Shown here one piece after another: positions 24,238 through 32,696 of a stretch of DNA of 64,000 bases (position 1 is the stretch's first letter; every line of letters starts with the position of its first letter). The stretch spans positions 840,671 to 904,670 of the forward strand of contig LNDV01000034.1 of assembly GCA_001464765.1 (NCBI GenBank). Reading direction: 5' to 3'. The position numbers and the translations under genes are program-made. The DNA comes from Betaproteobacteria bacterium Ga0077526. Lineage in GTDB: Bacteria > Pseudomonadota > Gammaproteobacteria > Burkholderiales > Ga0077523. The notes below the pieces were generated by a model, which saw only the letters and a list, made by a program, of their open reading frames with translations, did not search any database and had not been told where the DNA came from.

Positions 24238-25541
24238 GACGGCAGGCTCGGCGCGGGCCACTCGCCGAACCCCGGCGAACGGGTCCAGCGATCGATGACG
24301 CGCGCTTCGATGAGGGTGGAAAGAGTGGGTTTGTCTTCGGCGCGCGCGCCGATCACGCCGTCGACGATGCGCGGCGGCAGGGTGGCGAGCTTCACGCCGG
24401 GCCACGCGGTGATCGTGGTGGCCGCCGCGGCGAGCGCCACGTACACGGCACCGCCCCCTTCGCCGATCAGCCACAGCTCCACGGTGCGGCCCTGCACGCG
24501 CATGCCGTGGGCGGCTTCGGCCACCGCAGCGACGAATTCGGAAAGCAGCAGCTGCTCTTCTTCGGGCAGCGGCGCCTGACCCGGGCTGTCCAGCAGGAGG
24601 GTGACCGGAAGGTCTTCCCGTTCCCGCGCGAACTCGCGCATCGCTTCGAGGAATCGCCAGCAGCCAAAGGCGTTGACGGTGCGCGCGCCGACGAAGCCGG
24701 CAAAGGCCGTGTCCCGACCGTCCACCCAACCGTCGCCCCAGACCACGCCATCGCAATACACGGCGCTCCAGCCTTCGGCGAAGAGATGATCGAGCCTCGC
24801 TTCCACTTCCGGCGGCGGTGCGGACGTGGAGAGCGTTGTAGGATCACCGTGGTACATGCGCAGTCGGCGGGTGAGTATGCGACGCGTGCGGGCGAGGTCG
24901 GCCGAGCGCCGCGAGGGGTCGTTGAGCCAGGCCAGCAGCGTGGCGTGCACGGCGCCCGCATCGTCCGTGACGAGCACCGCGTCTTCGTCGTGGCGGGCGC
25001 GGCTCTCGCAGCGGTAGATCTCCGAGACCGCACTTGGCTCGTCGAATCCGGGCCGCACCGCCGCGATCGCACGCGGGCCCGACAGGCCCAGGCGGCTGCC
25101 GCGCGGGTAGATGCGCGTCTGGGCGGCGAAGGCGAGCAGACTGGCGCCGCCGAAGCAGTTGCGGCCGATGACCGCCACGAGCGGGAGATCGTCGGCGCGC
25201 GCCTGCAGCAGGGCGCGCTCCAGCTGGCGGAAGGCACCGAGGACGGTCACGCCTTCGGTGAGCAGGGCACCCGCGGAATCGATGAGCAGGACGATCGGCA
25301 GGCGATGGGCCCGCGCATAGCCGATCCCGGCGGAGAGGGTCTCGGCTTCCGCGCGGCCGATGGCGCCGGAAGCCCGGGCGGGGTCAGTGGCGAGAATCAC
25401 CACCCGTGAACCCCCCAGCCGCGCTTCCAGCGCGACCGCGGCGGGATTCTCGTGTTCGGTGGCAATGGGAACGGGAGGCTCATCGCGGCACAGGGCCGCG
25501 AGCCGTTCGGAAAGGCCGCTACCGAGAAACGGGAGCGGCAT
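24234..25541 (-). CDS. Fused MdcD/MdcE-like carboxyltransferase (malonate decarboxylase beta-gamma type)
   Basis: A 435-residue protein with two crotonase-fold carboxyltransferase halves. The first half (residues 40-240) has RLPIVLLIDSAGALLTEG and GRNCFGGASLLAFAAQTRIY, resembling MdcD. The second (270-430) has LPVTLLLDSPGQAPLPEEEQ and ELWLIGEGGGAVYVALAAA, resembling MdcE. In standard malonate decarboxylase these are separate subunits that decarboxylate an acyl-carrier-bound malonyl group. The carrier (MdcC), transferase (MdcA) and activation genes are absent here, so the fused enzyme may use malonyl-CoA made by the next gene. The biochemical role is inferred. Confidence 0.65.
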   Translation of the reverse strand: MPLPFLGSGLSERLAALCRDEPPVPIATEHENPAAVALEARLGGSRVVILATDPARASGAIGRAEAETLSAGIGYARAHRLPIVLLIDSAGALLTEGVTVLGAFRQLERALLQARADDLPLVAVIGRNCFGGASLLAFAAQTRIYPRGSRLGLSGPRAIAAVRPGFDEPSAVSEIYRCESRARHDEDAVLVTDDAGAVHATLLAWLNDPSRRSADLARTRRILTRRLRMYHGDPTTLSTSAPPPEVEARLDHLFAEGWSAVYCDGVVWGDGWVDGRDTAFAGFVGARTVNAFGCWRFLEAMREFAREREDLPVTLLLDSPGQAPLPEEEQLLLSEFVAAVAEAAHGMRVQGRTVELWLIGEGGGAVYVALAAAATTITAWPGVKLATLPPRIVDGVIGARAEDKPTLSTLIEARVIDRWTRSPGFGEWPAPSLPS

Positions 25542-25544
25542 GTC

Positions 25545-26672
25545 TCAGACGCGGCACCAGTTGCGCATGATCTCGGTGAAGGCTTCCGTCGACTGCAGCA
25601 CGCGCTCGGCGATGCAGTACTCGTCGGTCTGGTGGGCCATGTGCGGCTCGCCGGGGCCCAGGATCAGCGTGGGCGGATTGCCGTAGGCCGGCTTGAGCGC
25701 CGCGGCATCGGTGAAGTACGTGGCCGTCTTCGGCTCGGGGCGGGAGCCGAGGGTCTTCTGCATCACGTCGAACACGCTCTGCACCCACGGGTCGTCCGGC
25801 TCGGTGTAGACGGATTCCACGTCGAGGAGCGTCTCCAGCTGGACATCCGGGCCGAGCGCCTTCGCGAGGGACTCGCGGATGTGGGCGTGGCTCTGCGTGG
25901 GCACGGTCCTCATGTCGATGCCGATGGCAGCGCGGTCGGGCACCGAGTTGATGTTGAGCCCGCCGGTAAACGTGCCGACGTTCAGCGTGCCCTGACCCAT
26001 CATCCCGTGCGGAGGCGTGTCGAAGTGGTAGTGCTCGAGGCAGGTCACTGCCTTGGCCGCCTTGTAGACCGCGTTGACGCCCTTCTCGGGCATGGAGCCG
26101 TGAGCCGTCACCCCGTGGGCGAGGGCCTGGAGCCAGAAGGCGCCCCTGTGGCCGACATAGGGGAAGTTGCCCGTGGGCTCGGCCACCACGATGGCGCCGG
26201 CGCGTCCGAGTGCTCCGGGCTTGCGGATGAGATCGAATGCGCCCTGGCATCCGGTCTCCTCGCCGGCCGTGATGACGATGGAGATGCCCGGCGTGCGCTC
26301 GAGCTTCGGCGCCAGTGCGACAGCAGCGGCGACGAACGCAGCGACGCCGGCCTTCATGTCGCTGGAACCGCGGCCATAGACCTTGCCCGCATCGGTCTCG
26401 CCGGCGAATGGGTCCTTGCTCCAGGCCTTGGCGCCCAGGGGCACGATGTCGATGTGGCCCGTGAAGCAGATGGGCGCGATGTCCGCATCGCCGCCGATGG
26501 TCGCCACCAGGTTGGCGCGACCAGTGCCGAAACCGTGGTAAGTGACGCGGAAGCCGGCCTTCTCGAGCATCTCCCCGATGTGCCGCGCGCAGGGCTCCTC
26601 GGCGCCGGGGGGGTTGATGGTGTTGAACCGCAGGAGGTCCTGCGTCAGTCGGATCGGATCGGGTGCAGCCAT
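25545..26672 (-). CDS. M20 metallopeptidase, ArgE/DapE-type deacylase
   Basis: A 375-residue two-zinc hydrolase. Metal-binding blocks are ICFTGHIDIVPLG, VYGRGSSDMKAGVAAF, TAGEETGCQG, VAEPTGN and the C-terminal GEPHMAHQTDEYC. This set is typical of ArgE/DapE enzymes that remove an acyl group from the nitrogen of an amino acid or similar compound. The start is ATG 26672. It is followed after three bases by the fused carboxyltransferase gene and preceded by livF at 53 bases, so it belongs to the transport operon and probably acts on the imported compound. The substrate is unknown. Confidence 0.82.
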   Translation of the reverse strand: MAAPDPIRLTQDLLRFNTINPPGAEEPCARHIGEMLEKAGFRVTYHGFGTGRANLVATIGGDADIAPICFTGHIDIVPLGAKAWSKDPFAGETDAGKVYGRGSSDMKAGVAAFVAAAVALAPKLERTPGISIVITAGEETGCQGAFDLIRKPGALGRAGAIVVAEPTGNFPYVGHRGAFWLQALAHGVTAHGSMPEKGVNAVYKAAKAVTCLEHYHFDTPPHGMMGQGTLNVGTFTGGLNINSVPDRAAIGIDMRTVPTQSHAHIRESLAKALGPDVQLETLLDVESVYTEPDDPWVQSVFDVMQKTLGSRPEPKTATYFTDAAALKPAYGNPPTLILGPGEPHMAHQTDEYCIAERVLQSTEAFTEIMRNWCRV

Positions 26673-26725
26673 GACGGCGCGCTCCTGGGAAAGTGTCGCG
26701 CGAGTATAGCCAGCGGCGCGGGGCT

Positions 26726-27451
26726 TCAGCCGCCGTGATTGCCGAAATAGGCGGCCACGAGTTCGGGGTGGCGCTTCAGTTCCTCGGCCGTGCCTTCGGC
26801 GACCACCCGGCCGCCCGAGAGCACGTAGCCGCGATGGGCGACCTCCAGCGTCTGGTGCACGTTCTGCTCCACGAGCAGCACGGAGACGCCGGCCTCGTTG
26901 ATGCGGCGGATCACCTGGAAGTTCTCCTTCACGAACTTGGGCGACAGCCCCAGGGACGGCTCGTCGATGATGAGCAGGCCCGGCGAGCCCATGAGGCCGC
27001 GACCGATGGACAGCATCGCCTGCTCGCCGCCGGAGAGCGTGCCGGCGAGCTGCCCGGCGCGCTCCTCCAGCCGGGGAAACACGCGGAACACTTCCGTCAT
27101 GCGGGTGGCGACCAGTGCGGCATCGCGCACCAGGTACGCGCCGGTGCGGAGGTTCTCGGTGACGGTGAGTTTCGGAAAGACCCGGCGGCCTTCCGGAATC
27201 GCGCCGATGCCCAGGCCTACGATCTTGTGGACGGCGAGCCCGGCGATGTCGCGTCCGTCCAGACGGATCGTGCCGGATCGCGGCGGCGTGAGGCCGAGGA
27301 TGGCGCGGGCCAGCGTGCTCTTGCCCGAACCGTTCGCGCCGAGCAGACAGGTGATCTCGCCGGCGTTGGCCGTGAGCGAGACGCCCGACAGCACGTCGGC
27401 GCGGTCGTACCCGACGGTGATGTCGCGGATTTCGAGCGAGAGCGCCTTCAT
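26726..27451 (-). CDS. livF: Liv-type ABC transporter ATP-binding protein (LivF)
   Basis: A 241-residue ATPase. Walker A is GANGSGKSTL, the ABC signature is LSGGEQAMLSIGRGLM and Walker B is LLIIDEPSLGLSP, followed by the H-loop region LLVEQNVHQ. The order and the GEGRxVFPKLTVxENL-like segment (IPEGRRVFPKLTVTENL) identify LivF. It pairs with the LivG-type ATPase encoded immediately upstream to power uptake through LivH/LivM. Its ATG at 27451 overlaps the livG stop by four bases. Confidence 0.9.
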   Translation of the reverse strand: MKALSLEIRDITVGYDRADVLSGVSLTANAGEITCLLGANGSGKSTLARAILGLTPPRSGTIRLDGRDIAGLAVHKIVGLGIGAIPEGRRVFPKLTVTENLRTGAYLVRDAALVATRMTEVFRVFPRLEERAGQLAGTLSGGEQAMLSIGRGLMGSPGLLIIDEPSLGLSPKFVKENFQVIRRINEAGVSVLLVEQNVHQTLEVAHRGYVLSGGRVVAEGTAEELKRHPELVAAYFGNHGG

Positions 27452-28230
27452 TCGTCGTCCACACCCAGATAGGCGCGGCGCACGGCGGGGTCGCTGGATA
27501 CCTCGGCGTAGCTGCCCTCGCACAGCTTGCGTCCGTAGTCGAACACGGCGCAGCGATCGCTCACGCTCTCGATCACGTCCATGTCGTGCTCGATGAGGAT
27601 GACGGCGAGCCGGCTGCGCTCGGCCTTCACCTTCTGCAGGTCGCGCATGAGTTCGGCGGTCTCTTCCGGTGTCATGCCGGCGGAGGGTTCGTCGAGCAGC
27701 AGGAGCCGGGGCTCGCGGATGAGCGCGCGGCACACCTCGACCCGGCGGCGGTCGATCATGGTGAGGGCGGACACCGGCTCGAACAGCTTGCCCGGCAGGG
27801 TGGCGCTGAAGTAGGACAGGAGATGTCGGGCGGACTCGATGTGGCTGGTCATCGACGCGCGGAGCCGGCCGCGCAGCAGCAGGTTGGCGACGATGCCGTG
27901 GTCCAGGGACAGGTGCTGCCCGAGCATCAGGTTGTCGAAGACGGACAGTTCCAGCAGCAGGCGCAGCCGCTGGAACGTGCGGGCGATGCCGCGCCGCGCG
28001 ATCTCGCGCGGGACCAAGCCCGTGATCGTTTCACCGCCAAGAGTCACCGACCCGCCGGCCGTGGTGACGAACCCGGTCACGGCGTTGAAGAAGGTGGTCT
28101 TGCCCGAGCCGTTGGGGCCGATCACGCCCAGCACTTCGCCTTCGTGCACGCGGATATCGAGGCCGTCTAGCGCGCGCACGCCGCCGAAGCGGACGGACAG
28201 CGCGGACGCCACCAACAGCTCCTGGCTCAT
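27448..28230 (-). CDS. livG: Liv-type ABC transporter ATP-binding protein (LivG), variant signature
   Basis: A 260-residue ATPase with Walker A GPNGSGKTTFFNAVTGF, Walker B RLLLLDEPSAGMTPEE and H-loop LIEHDMDVIESVSDR. In place of the usual LivG signature (LPYGxQRRLEI) it reads VSALTMIDRRRVEV, so the LSGGQ-like loop is strongly altered. The other ATPase, LivF, has a normal signature, so at least one of the two composite sites should be complete. The start at ATG 28230 overlaps the livM stop by four bases. Confidence 0.88.
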   Translation of the reverse strand: MSQELLVASALSVRFGGVRALDGLDIRVHEGEVLGVIGPNGSGKTTFFNAVTGFVTTAGGSVTLGGETITGLVPREIARRGIARTFQRLRLLLELSVFDNLMLGQHLSLDHGIVANLLLRGRLRASMTSHIESARHLLSYFSATLPGKLFEPVSALTMIDRRRVEVCRALIREPRLLLLDEPSAGMTPEETAELMRDLQKVKAERSRLAVILIEHDMDVIESVSDRCAVFDYGRKLCEGSYAEVSSDPAVRRAYLGVDDE

Positions 28231-29384
28231 CGGCCGCCCGCCCCGGGGAAGTAGTCGCGGGCGCGTCGGGGGATGAGCCCGCCGGGACGCACCAGCAGGA
28301 TCGCAATGACCAGCGCCGCGAACAGCAGGAAGCGGTACTCCTGGATCACCTGCAGTTTCTCCGGCAGCACGACGACGATCAGCGCGGCGGGCAGCAGGCC
28401 GAGCGGATTGCCCAGGCCGCCGAGGATCACGATGGACACGAGGATCAGCGAATCGCCGAAGGTGAAGCTCGCGGGGGCGATGAACGCCGTGACCATCGCG
28501 TAGACCGCACCGGCCATGCCCGCGAGGAAGTTGCCGATGGAGAACGCGACGATCTTCCACGCGGCACCGTTGAGGCCGAAGGCGGAGGCCGCCGTCTCGT
28601 CGAGCCGCACCGCGTCGAGCGACAGGCCGAGCCACGAGCGCTCCAGCCGCCGCACGAAGTGATAGGCGAAGAACAGCAGGACCAGGCACAGGCCGGCGTA
28701 GCGCAGATAGAAGGACCACTCGGTCTCGTCGTCGATCTCGATGGCATCGTTGAACACGAGCCCGAACCATTCCATCCCCGGCACCTTGAGGCCCTGCGGC
28801 CCGCCAAGGGTGTCGTTCACTTCGAGGAAGGTGCGGAACAGGATGCCGAACGCGATGGTGATGAGCGCCGCGTAGTGGCCGCGCGTGCGCAGCAGCGGCA
28901 GCAGGAGTACCGACCCGATGACCGCACTGACGAGACCGCCGGCGAGAATCACGAGCACGTGAGGCAGGCCGGTGTGCAGCAGCAGCACCGCGGCGGTGTA
29001 GGCGCCGACCCCCATGAACGCGGCGGCGGCGAAGTTCACAACGCCGGTGTAGCCGAACTGCACGGTGAGCCCGAGACCCGCCACCATGTAGAGCATGACG
29101 GTGCAGAGCATCAGCAGTTCGAAGTTGTGTTCGCGCAGCCCGAAGATCACGAGGGCCGCCGTGAGCCAGGCCACGGGCGTGATCCAGCGATGGTGATCCG
29201 TCGCGCTGCGGTGAATCACCTCGCCCCAGCCGAGCTTGCCGCCGATCAGCAGCGCCAGCGCGCCGACGATGGCGAGCGTCGCGACTTCCCATTGCTGCTC
29301 GGCGAGGAGCAGCCCGAGCACGGCCGCTGCGCCGGCGACGAGGGCGCCGAGCGCGGGCAGCGGAGAGGCGCGCCGGTCAGACAC
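28227..29384 (-). CDS. livM: Liv-type ABC transporter permease (LivM)
   Basis: A protein of about 385 residues with at least nine hydrophobic segments. LTVQFGYTGVVNFAAAAFMG and the loop IVILGGLGNPLGLLPAALIV are family markers. The GTG at 29384 is chosen because it overlaps the livH stop by eight bases and begins just before the first membrane segment; upstream codons in this frame lie inside livH. It forms the membrane channel with LivH in the inner membrane. The N-terminus carries extra hydrophobic helices before the conserved core. Confidence 0.87.
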   Translation of the reverse strand: MSDRRASPLPALGALVAGAAAVLGLLLAEQQWEVATLAIVGALALLIGGKLGWGEVIHRSATDHHRWITPVAWLTAALVIFGLREHNFELLMLCTVMLYMVAGLGLTVQFGYTGVVNFAAAAFMGVGAYTAAVLLLHTGLPHVLVILAGGLVSAVIGSVLLLPLLRTRGHYAALITIAFGILFRTFLEVNDTLGGPQGLKVPGMEWFGLVFNDAIEIDDETEWSFYLRYAGLCLVLLFFAYHFVRRLERSWLGLSLDAVRLDETAASAFGLNGAAWKIVAFSIGNFLAGMAGAVYAMVTAFIAPASFTFGDSLILVSIVILGGLGNPLGLLPAALIVVVLPEKLQVIQEYRFLLFAALVIAILLVRPGGLIPRRARDYFPGAGGR

Positions 29385-30300
29385 GATCGGCAGACCGTTC
29401 GGCAAGGAGGCCACCCGGCTTCCACGCCATGAGCAGGATGACGGCAGCGAAGGCGAACACGTCCTTGTAGGCACTCGCAATCGGGAGCAGCACCGCACCG
29501 ATGGTCTGCAGGGCCGCGAAGATGAAGCCGCCCAGGATCGCGCCATACACGTTGCCGAGACCGCCGATGACCGCCGCGGAGAAGCCGATGGCGCCGAGCA
29601 GCAGGCCCATGTTGAAGCTCACCTCGCTGTAGTACAGGCCGTTCACGACGCCGGCCAGTGCCGCGAGGGCAGAGCCGATCGCGAACGTCGCGAGCACGGT
29701 GCCGTGGAAGGGGATGCCCATGGCGGAGGCCGTCTCGGGGTCCTGCGCGACGGCACGGATGGCGAGGCCGAGTCGTGTCCGGGTGATGACGAGGTGCACG
29801 AGCACGATGGCAACGACGCCGGTAACGAGCAGGATCGTGCTGTCGTATCGCAGCGTGAATTCGCCGATCTCCCACGCGCCGGTCGGCAGCAGCCGCGGAA
29901 AGGGCTTGGGGTTGGAGCCCTGCGGGTAGAAGAGCCGCACGGCTTCGCGGATGACCGTCCCGGCCATCAGCGTGATGAGGAGCACGTTGAGTGTGGGCGC
30001 CTTGCGCAGCGGCAGGACCAGGAACTTCGCCATCAGCGCGCCGAACACCGCCATGCCGCCGACGGCGGCGATGAACATCGCGGCGAGCACGATAGCCGGC
30101 GGCAGCGCACTGCCGGACCCGACCAGACCGGCGGAGGTCGCGAGCGCGGTGAAGGCGCCGAGCATCACGACGTCACCGTGGGAGAACTTGATGACGTCCA
30201 GCACGCCGAAGAACAGCGTGAAGCCCACTGCCACCAGAGCGTAGATGACGCCCAGCATCGCCCCGTTGACGAGGTGCTGGGCGATCAGCGCGAGATCCAA
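29377..30300 (-). CDS. livH: Liv-type ABC transporter permease (LivH)
   Basis: A 307-residue inner-membrane protein with about eight helices. Markers are GVIYALVAVGFTLFFGVLDV, IKFSHGDVVMLGAF and the conserved loop AVIGGLGNVYGAILGG. The start is a TTG at 30300 (MDLALIAQHLVNG), which fits the family length; no better ATG or GTG is available before the first helix. It follows the receptor gene by 18 bases. Together with LivM it forms the translocation pore. Confidence 0.88.
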   Translation of the reverse strand: MDLALIAQHLVNGAMLGVIYALVAVGFTLFFGVLDVIKFSHGDVVMLGAFTALATSAGLVGSGSALPPAIVLAAMFIAAVGGMAVFGALMAKFLVLPLRKAPTLNVLLITLMAGTVIREAVRLFYPQGSNPKPFPRLLPTGAWEIGEFTLRYDSTILLVTGVVAIVLVHLVITRTRLGLAIRAVAQDPETASAMGIPFHGTVLATFAIGSALAALAGVVNGLYYSEVSFNMGLLLGAIGFSAAVIGGLGNVYGAILGGFIFAALQTIGAVLLPIASAYKDVFAFAAVILLMAWKPGGLLAERSADRV

Positions 30301-30318
30301 GCGCGAAGCCCCCGAGGG

Positions 30319-31476
30319 TTACTTGCGGACGAGGGAGCGTTTGCCCGACGCGTACTCGCTGTCTTCCCACACCACCCACTTGCCGTTCTGCACGACGAAC
30401 TTGGTGATGAGCGGGACAGCGTTCTGGCGGTGGTCGTCGAAGGTGATCTTGCCCACGACAGAATCGTAGTCGGCGGTCTTGTTGAGTTCCGCACGGACCT
30501 TCTTGCGGTTGGGGCCGACCTTCTCGATGGCGTCCAGCACGAGGGTCGTGGCCGCGAAGGCAAACGGGCCGTAGGCCTCCGGATCGTCGCTATAGCCGCC
30601 CTTGGCGTACTGGTCCATGAAGACGCGGCCGCCCGGCAGCTTCTCGACCGGGGCACCTTCGCGGAACGCGATCACGCCTTCGGCCAGGGGACCGAGGCCT
30701 TCCACGAAGGCGTCCGAGATGATGCCGGACGTTCCCTGGAACACGGCCTTCACGCCCAGCTTGTCCATCTGGCTGCGGATGCGCACGCCCAGCGGCGTGA
30801 TGCCGCCGAAGTACAGGACCTCGGGCTTGAGTTCCTTGATGCGGGTGAGTTCGGCGGAGAAGTCCTGCTGGTCCGCCGTGACGCCGAAGGTGCCGAGGAT
30901 CTGCCCGCCGTTCTTCTGCAGGTACTCGGTGAAGTACTTGTTGTGGCCCTTGCCGTAGTCGGTGGTGTCGTGAATGATCGCCCAGCGCTTGAACTTGAGG
31001 GTCGCCATGAAGCGCGCGGCGGTCTCGTTCTGGTTGATCATCGTGCCGTTGACCCGGTGGATCTCTTTGTAGTCGTTGGCGTAGGTGATGTCCGGCAGGA
31101 CCGCGCCCCAGACGACGACGGGCAGTCCGAAGCGGTGGTAGACATCCACGGTGCCCATCGCCACGGTGGAGCAGTAGTGGGTCACGCCGGCGATCACGTT
31201 GTTGTCGGCGGCAGCCTTGGTCGCGACCTGCACGCCGACGTTGGGCTTGCACTCGTCGTCGAGGACCATCAGCTCGTAGGTGTACTTCGCTTTCGGGTCG
31301 GCGTTGCGCACCTTCACCGCGAGGTCAGCCGCGTTGCGGCCGCCCAGGCCGTTGGCGGCGACACCGCCCGTGAGCGGCCCGATGAACACGATCTTGACGG
31401 TGTCCTTCGCGCTTGCGCCGAGCGTGCAAAGCAGTGCAAACGTCGCGGCAATCGCGACCGGAAAACGAACTCCCAT
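30319..31476 (-). CDS. Liv-type ABC transporter substrate-binding protein, first gene of the operon
   Basis: A 385-residue periplasmic receptor. ATG 31476 lies behind GGAGGGTGGGTG. A signal peptide covers residues 1-23 (ending GASA), and the mature part begins KDTVKIVFIGPLTGGVAANG. Other family segments are NNVIAGVTHYCSTVAMGTVD and RWAIIHDTTDYGKGHNKYF. Being encoded directly before livHMGF it is the receptor of this importer. Its ligand defines what the M20 hydrolase, the carboxyltransferase-like protein and the ligase downstream act on, but the ligand cannot be read from sequence. Confidence 0.87.
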   Translation of the reverse strand: MGVRFPVAIAATFALLCTLGASAKDTVKIVFIGPLTGGVAANGLGGRNAADLAVKVRNADPKAKYTYELMVLDDECKPNVGVQVATKAAADNNVIAGVTHYCSTVAMGTVDVYHRFGLPVVVWGAVLPDITYANDYKEIHRVNGTMINQNETAARFMATLKFKRWAIIHDTTDYGKGHNKYFTEYLQKNGGQILGTFGVTADQQDFSAELTRIKELKPEVLYFGGITPLGVRIRSQMDKLGVKAVFQGTSGIISDAFVEGLGPLAEGVIAFREGAPVEKLPGGRVFMDQYAKGGYSDDPEAYGPFAFAATTLVLDAIEKVGPNRKKVRAELNKTADYDSVVGKITFDDHRQNAVPLITKFVVQNGKWVVWEDSEYASGKRSLVRK

Positions 31477-31635
31477 CACCCACCCTCCTGGAGACGCCTG
31501 CGGCACCGGTGCCGAATCCCGAGTGCGCGGCGGTTGGTTTCGGCACGGCGAGGGTATTGGTCCGCATCGCCCGTGTCAAACGACCGCGGGCCGGGGCGAT
31601 AATCGCGGCTCGTGAACCGCAGGAGTGCGATCGCC

Positions 31636-32592
31636 ATGTCCTTCAACCAGCCGCTCGGCGGCAACGAGATGCCGCGGTTCGCGGGCCCCGCGACCTTCAT
31701 GCGTCTGCCCTCGGCCGAAGTGCCGGACGGGATCGACGTCGGCTTCGTCGGCATTCCGGTGGATGCCGGTGCGTCGAACCGGCCGGGCGCTCGGTACGGC
31801 CCGCGCGGCATCCGCACCGAGTCCGTGATGATCCGGCCGTACCACATGGCTTCGCGGGCTGCGCCGTTCGACAGTCTGCAGTGCGCGGATCTCGGCGACG
31901 TGCCAGTGAACACCTACCACCTCCCGAAGACGATCGCGATCATCGAGGCGTTCTTCTCCCGGATCCTCGCGTCGGGCTGCAGGACGCTCGCGATGGGCGG
32001 CGACCACGTGGTCACGCTGCCGGTGCTCCGTGCTTACGCGAAACACTACGGGGCAGGTCGCCTGGGCGTCGTGCACGTGGACGCCCACGCCGACGTCAAC
32101 GACGACATGTTCGGCGAGAAGGAAACCCACGGCACCTGGATGCGCCGGGCGATCGAAGAGAAACTCGTGGACCCGAAGCGCGTGGTGCAGATCGGTCTGC
32201 GTGCCACCGGCTATGCCGCGGACGACTTCGACTGGAGCCGACGGCAGGGCGCCCGCGTGGTACCGGCCGAGGAATGCTGGAACCGTTCGCTCTCGCCGCT
32301 GATGGAGGAGGTGCGGGCGCAGCTGGGCGCCGGCCCCGTCTACATCAGCTTCGACATCGACGGTCTGGACCCGGCTTATGCGCCGGGTACCGGCACACCG
32401 GAGTTCGCGGGACTCACCGGCATCCAGGGCTACGAAATCGTCCGCGGCTGTCACGGTCTGGATATCGTCGGCGGTGACCTCGTCGAGGTGGCACCGGTCT
32501 ACGATGCGTCAGGCAATACGGCGATGCTGGGCGCGAACCTGCTGTACGAAATGCTGTGCGTCTTTCCGGGCGTGCAGCGCCGGACCGGTTGA
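31636..32592 (+). CDS. Agmatinase-family ureohydrolase
   Basis: A 318-residue binuclear manganese hydrolase. Metal ligands are visible in GGDH (MAMGGDHVVTLPVL), VVHVDAHADVNDD and SFDIDGLDPAYAPGTGTPE. The family cleaves a guanidino group to release urea; agmatinase is the best-known member, but guanidinobutyrase and guanidinopropionase look alike, so the substrate is left open. ATG 31636 is chosen since AGGAG is at 31621 with good spacing; GTG 31612 is possible. It is divergent from the Liv operon, with 159 bases between the two starts. Confidence 0.85.
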   Translation: MSFNQPLGGNEMPRFAGPATFMRLPSAEVPDGIDVGFVGIPVDAGASNRPGARYGPRGIRTESVMIRPYHMASRAAPFDSLQCADLGDVPVNTYHLPKTIAIIEAFFSRILASGCRTLAMGGDHVVTLPVLRAYAKHYGAGRLGVVHVDAHADVNDDMFGEKETHGTWMRRAIEEKLVDPKRVVQIGLRATGYAADDFDWSRRQGARVVPAEECWNRSLSPLMEEVRAQLGAGPVYISFDIDGLDPAYAPGTGTPEFAGLTGIQGYEIVRGCHGLDIVGGDLVEVAPVYDASGNTAMLGANLLYEMLCVFPGVQRRTG

Positions 32593-32696
32593 GCGTCAGC
32601 GCGGCGTCCCCGGCTGTCGGCGGCACCTTCCTCCGTACCGGTTGAGCACCGGTCGGTGACGCGTTAGGCTCGATAGGTTCGACGACTCACTCGACC

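Noticed and set aside
22669..24579. Plus-strand open frame across the MatB-type ligase gene
   Set aside because: The ligase motifs are unambiguous on the minus strand; the plus frame has no recognisable motif.
29236..31602. Long plus-strand open frame opposite the livM, livH and receptor genes
   Set aside because: It is the complement of three well-supported genes and consists of His/Asp/Arg/Val-rich shadow text, a common effect of high GC.
32620..32660. ACCGG...CCGGT inverted repeat after the agmatinase gene as a terminator
   Set aside because: The stem is only five bases with a seven-base loop and no T-run; it is too weak to call.
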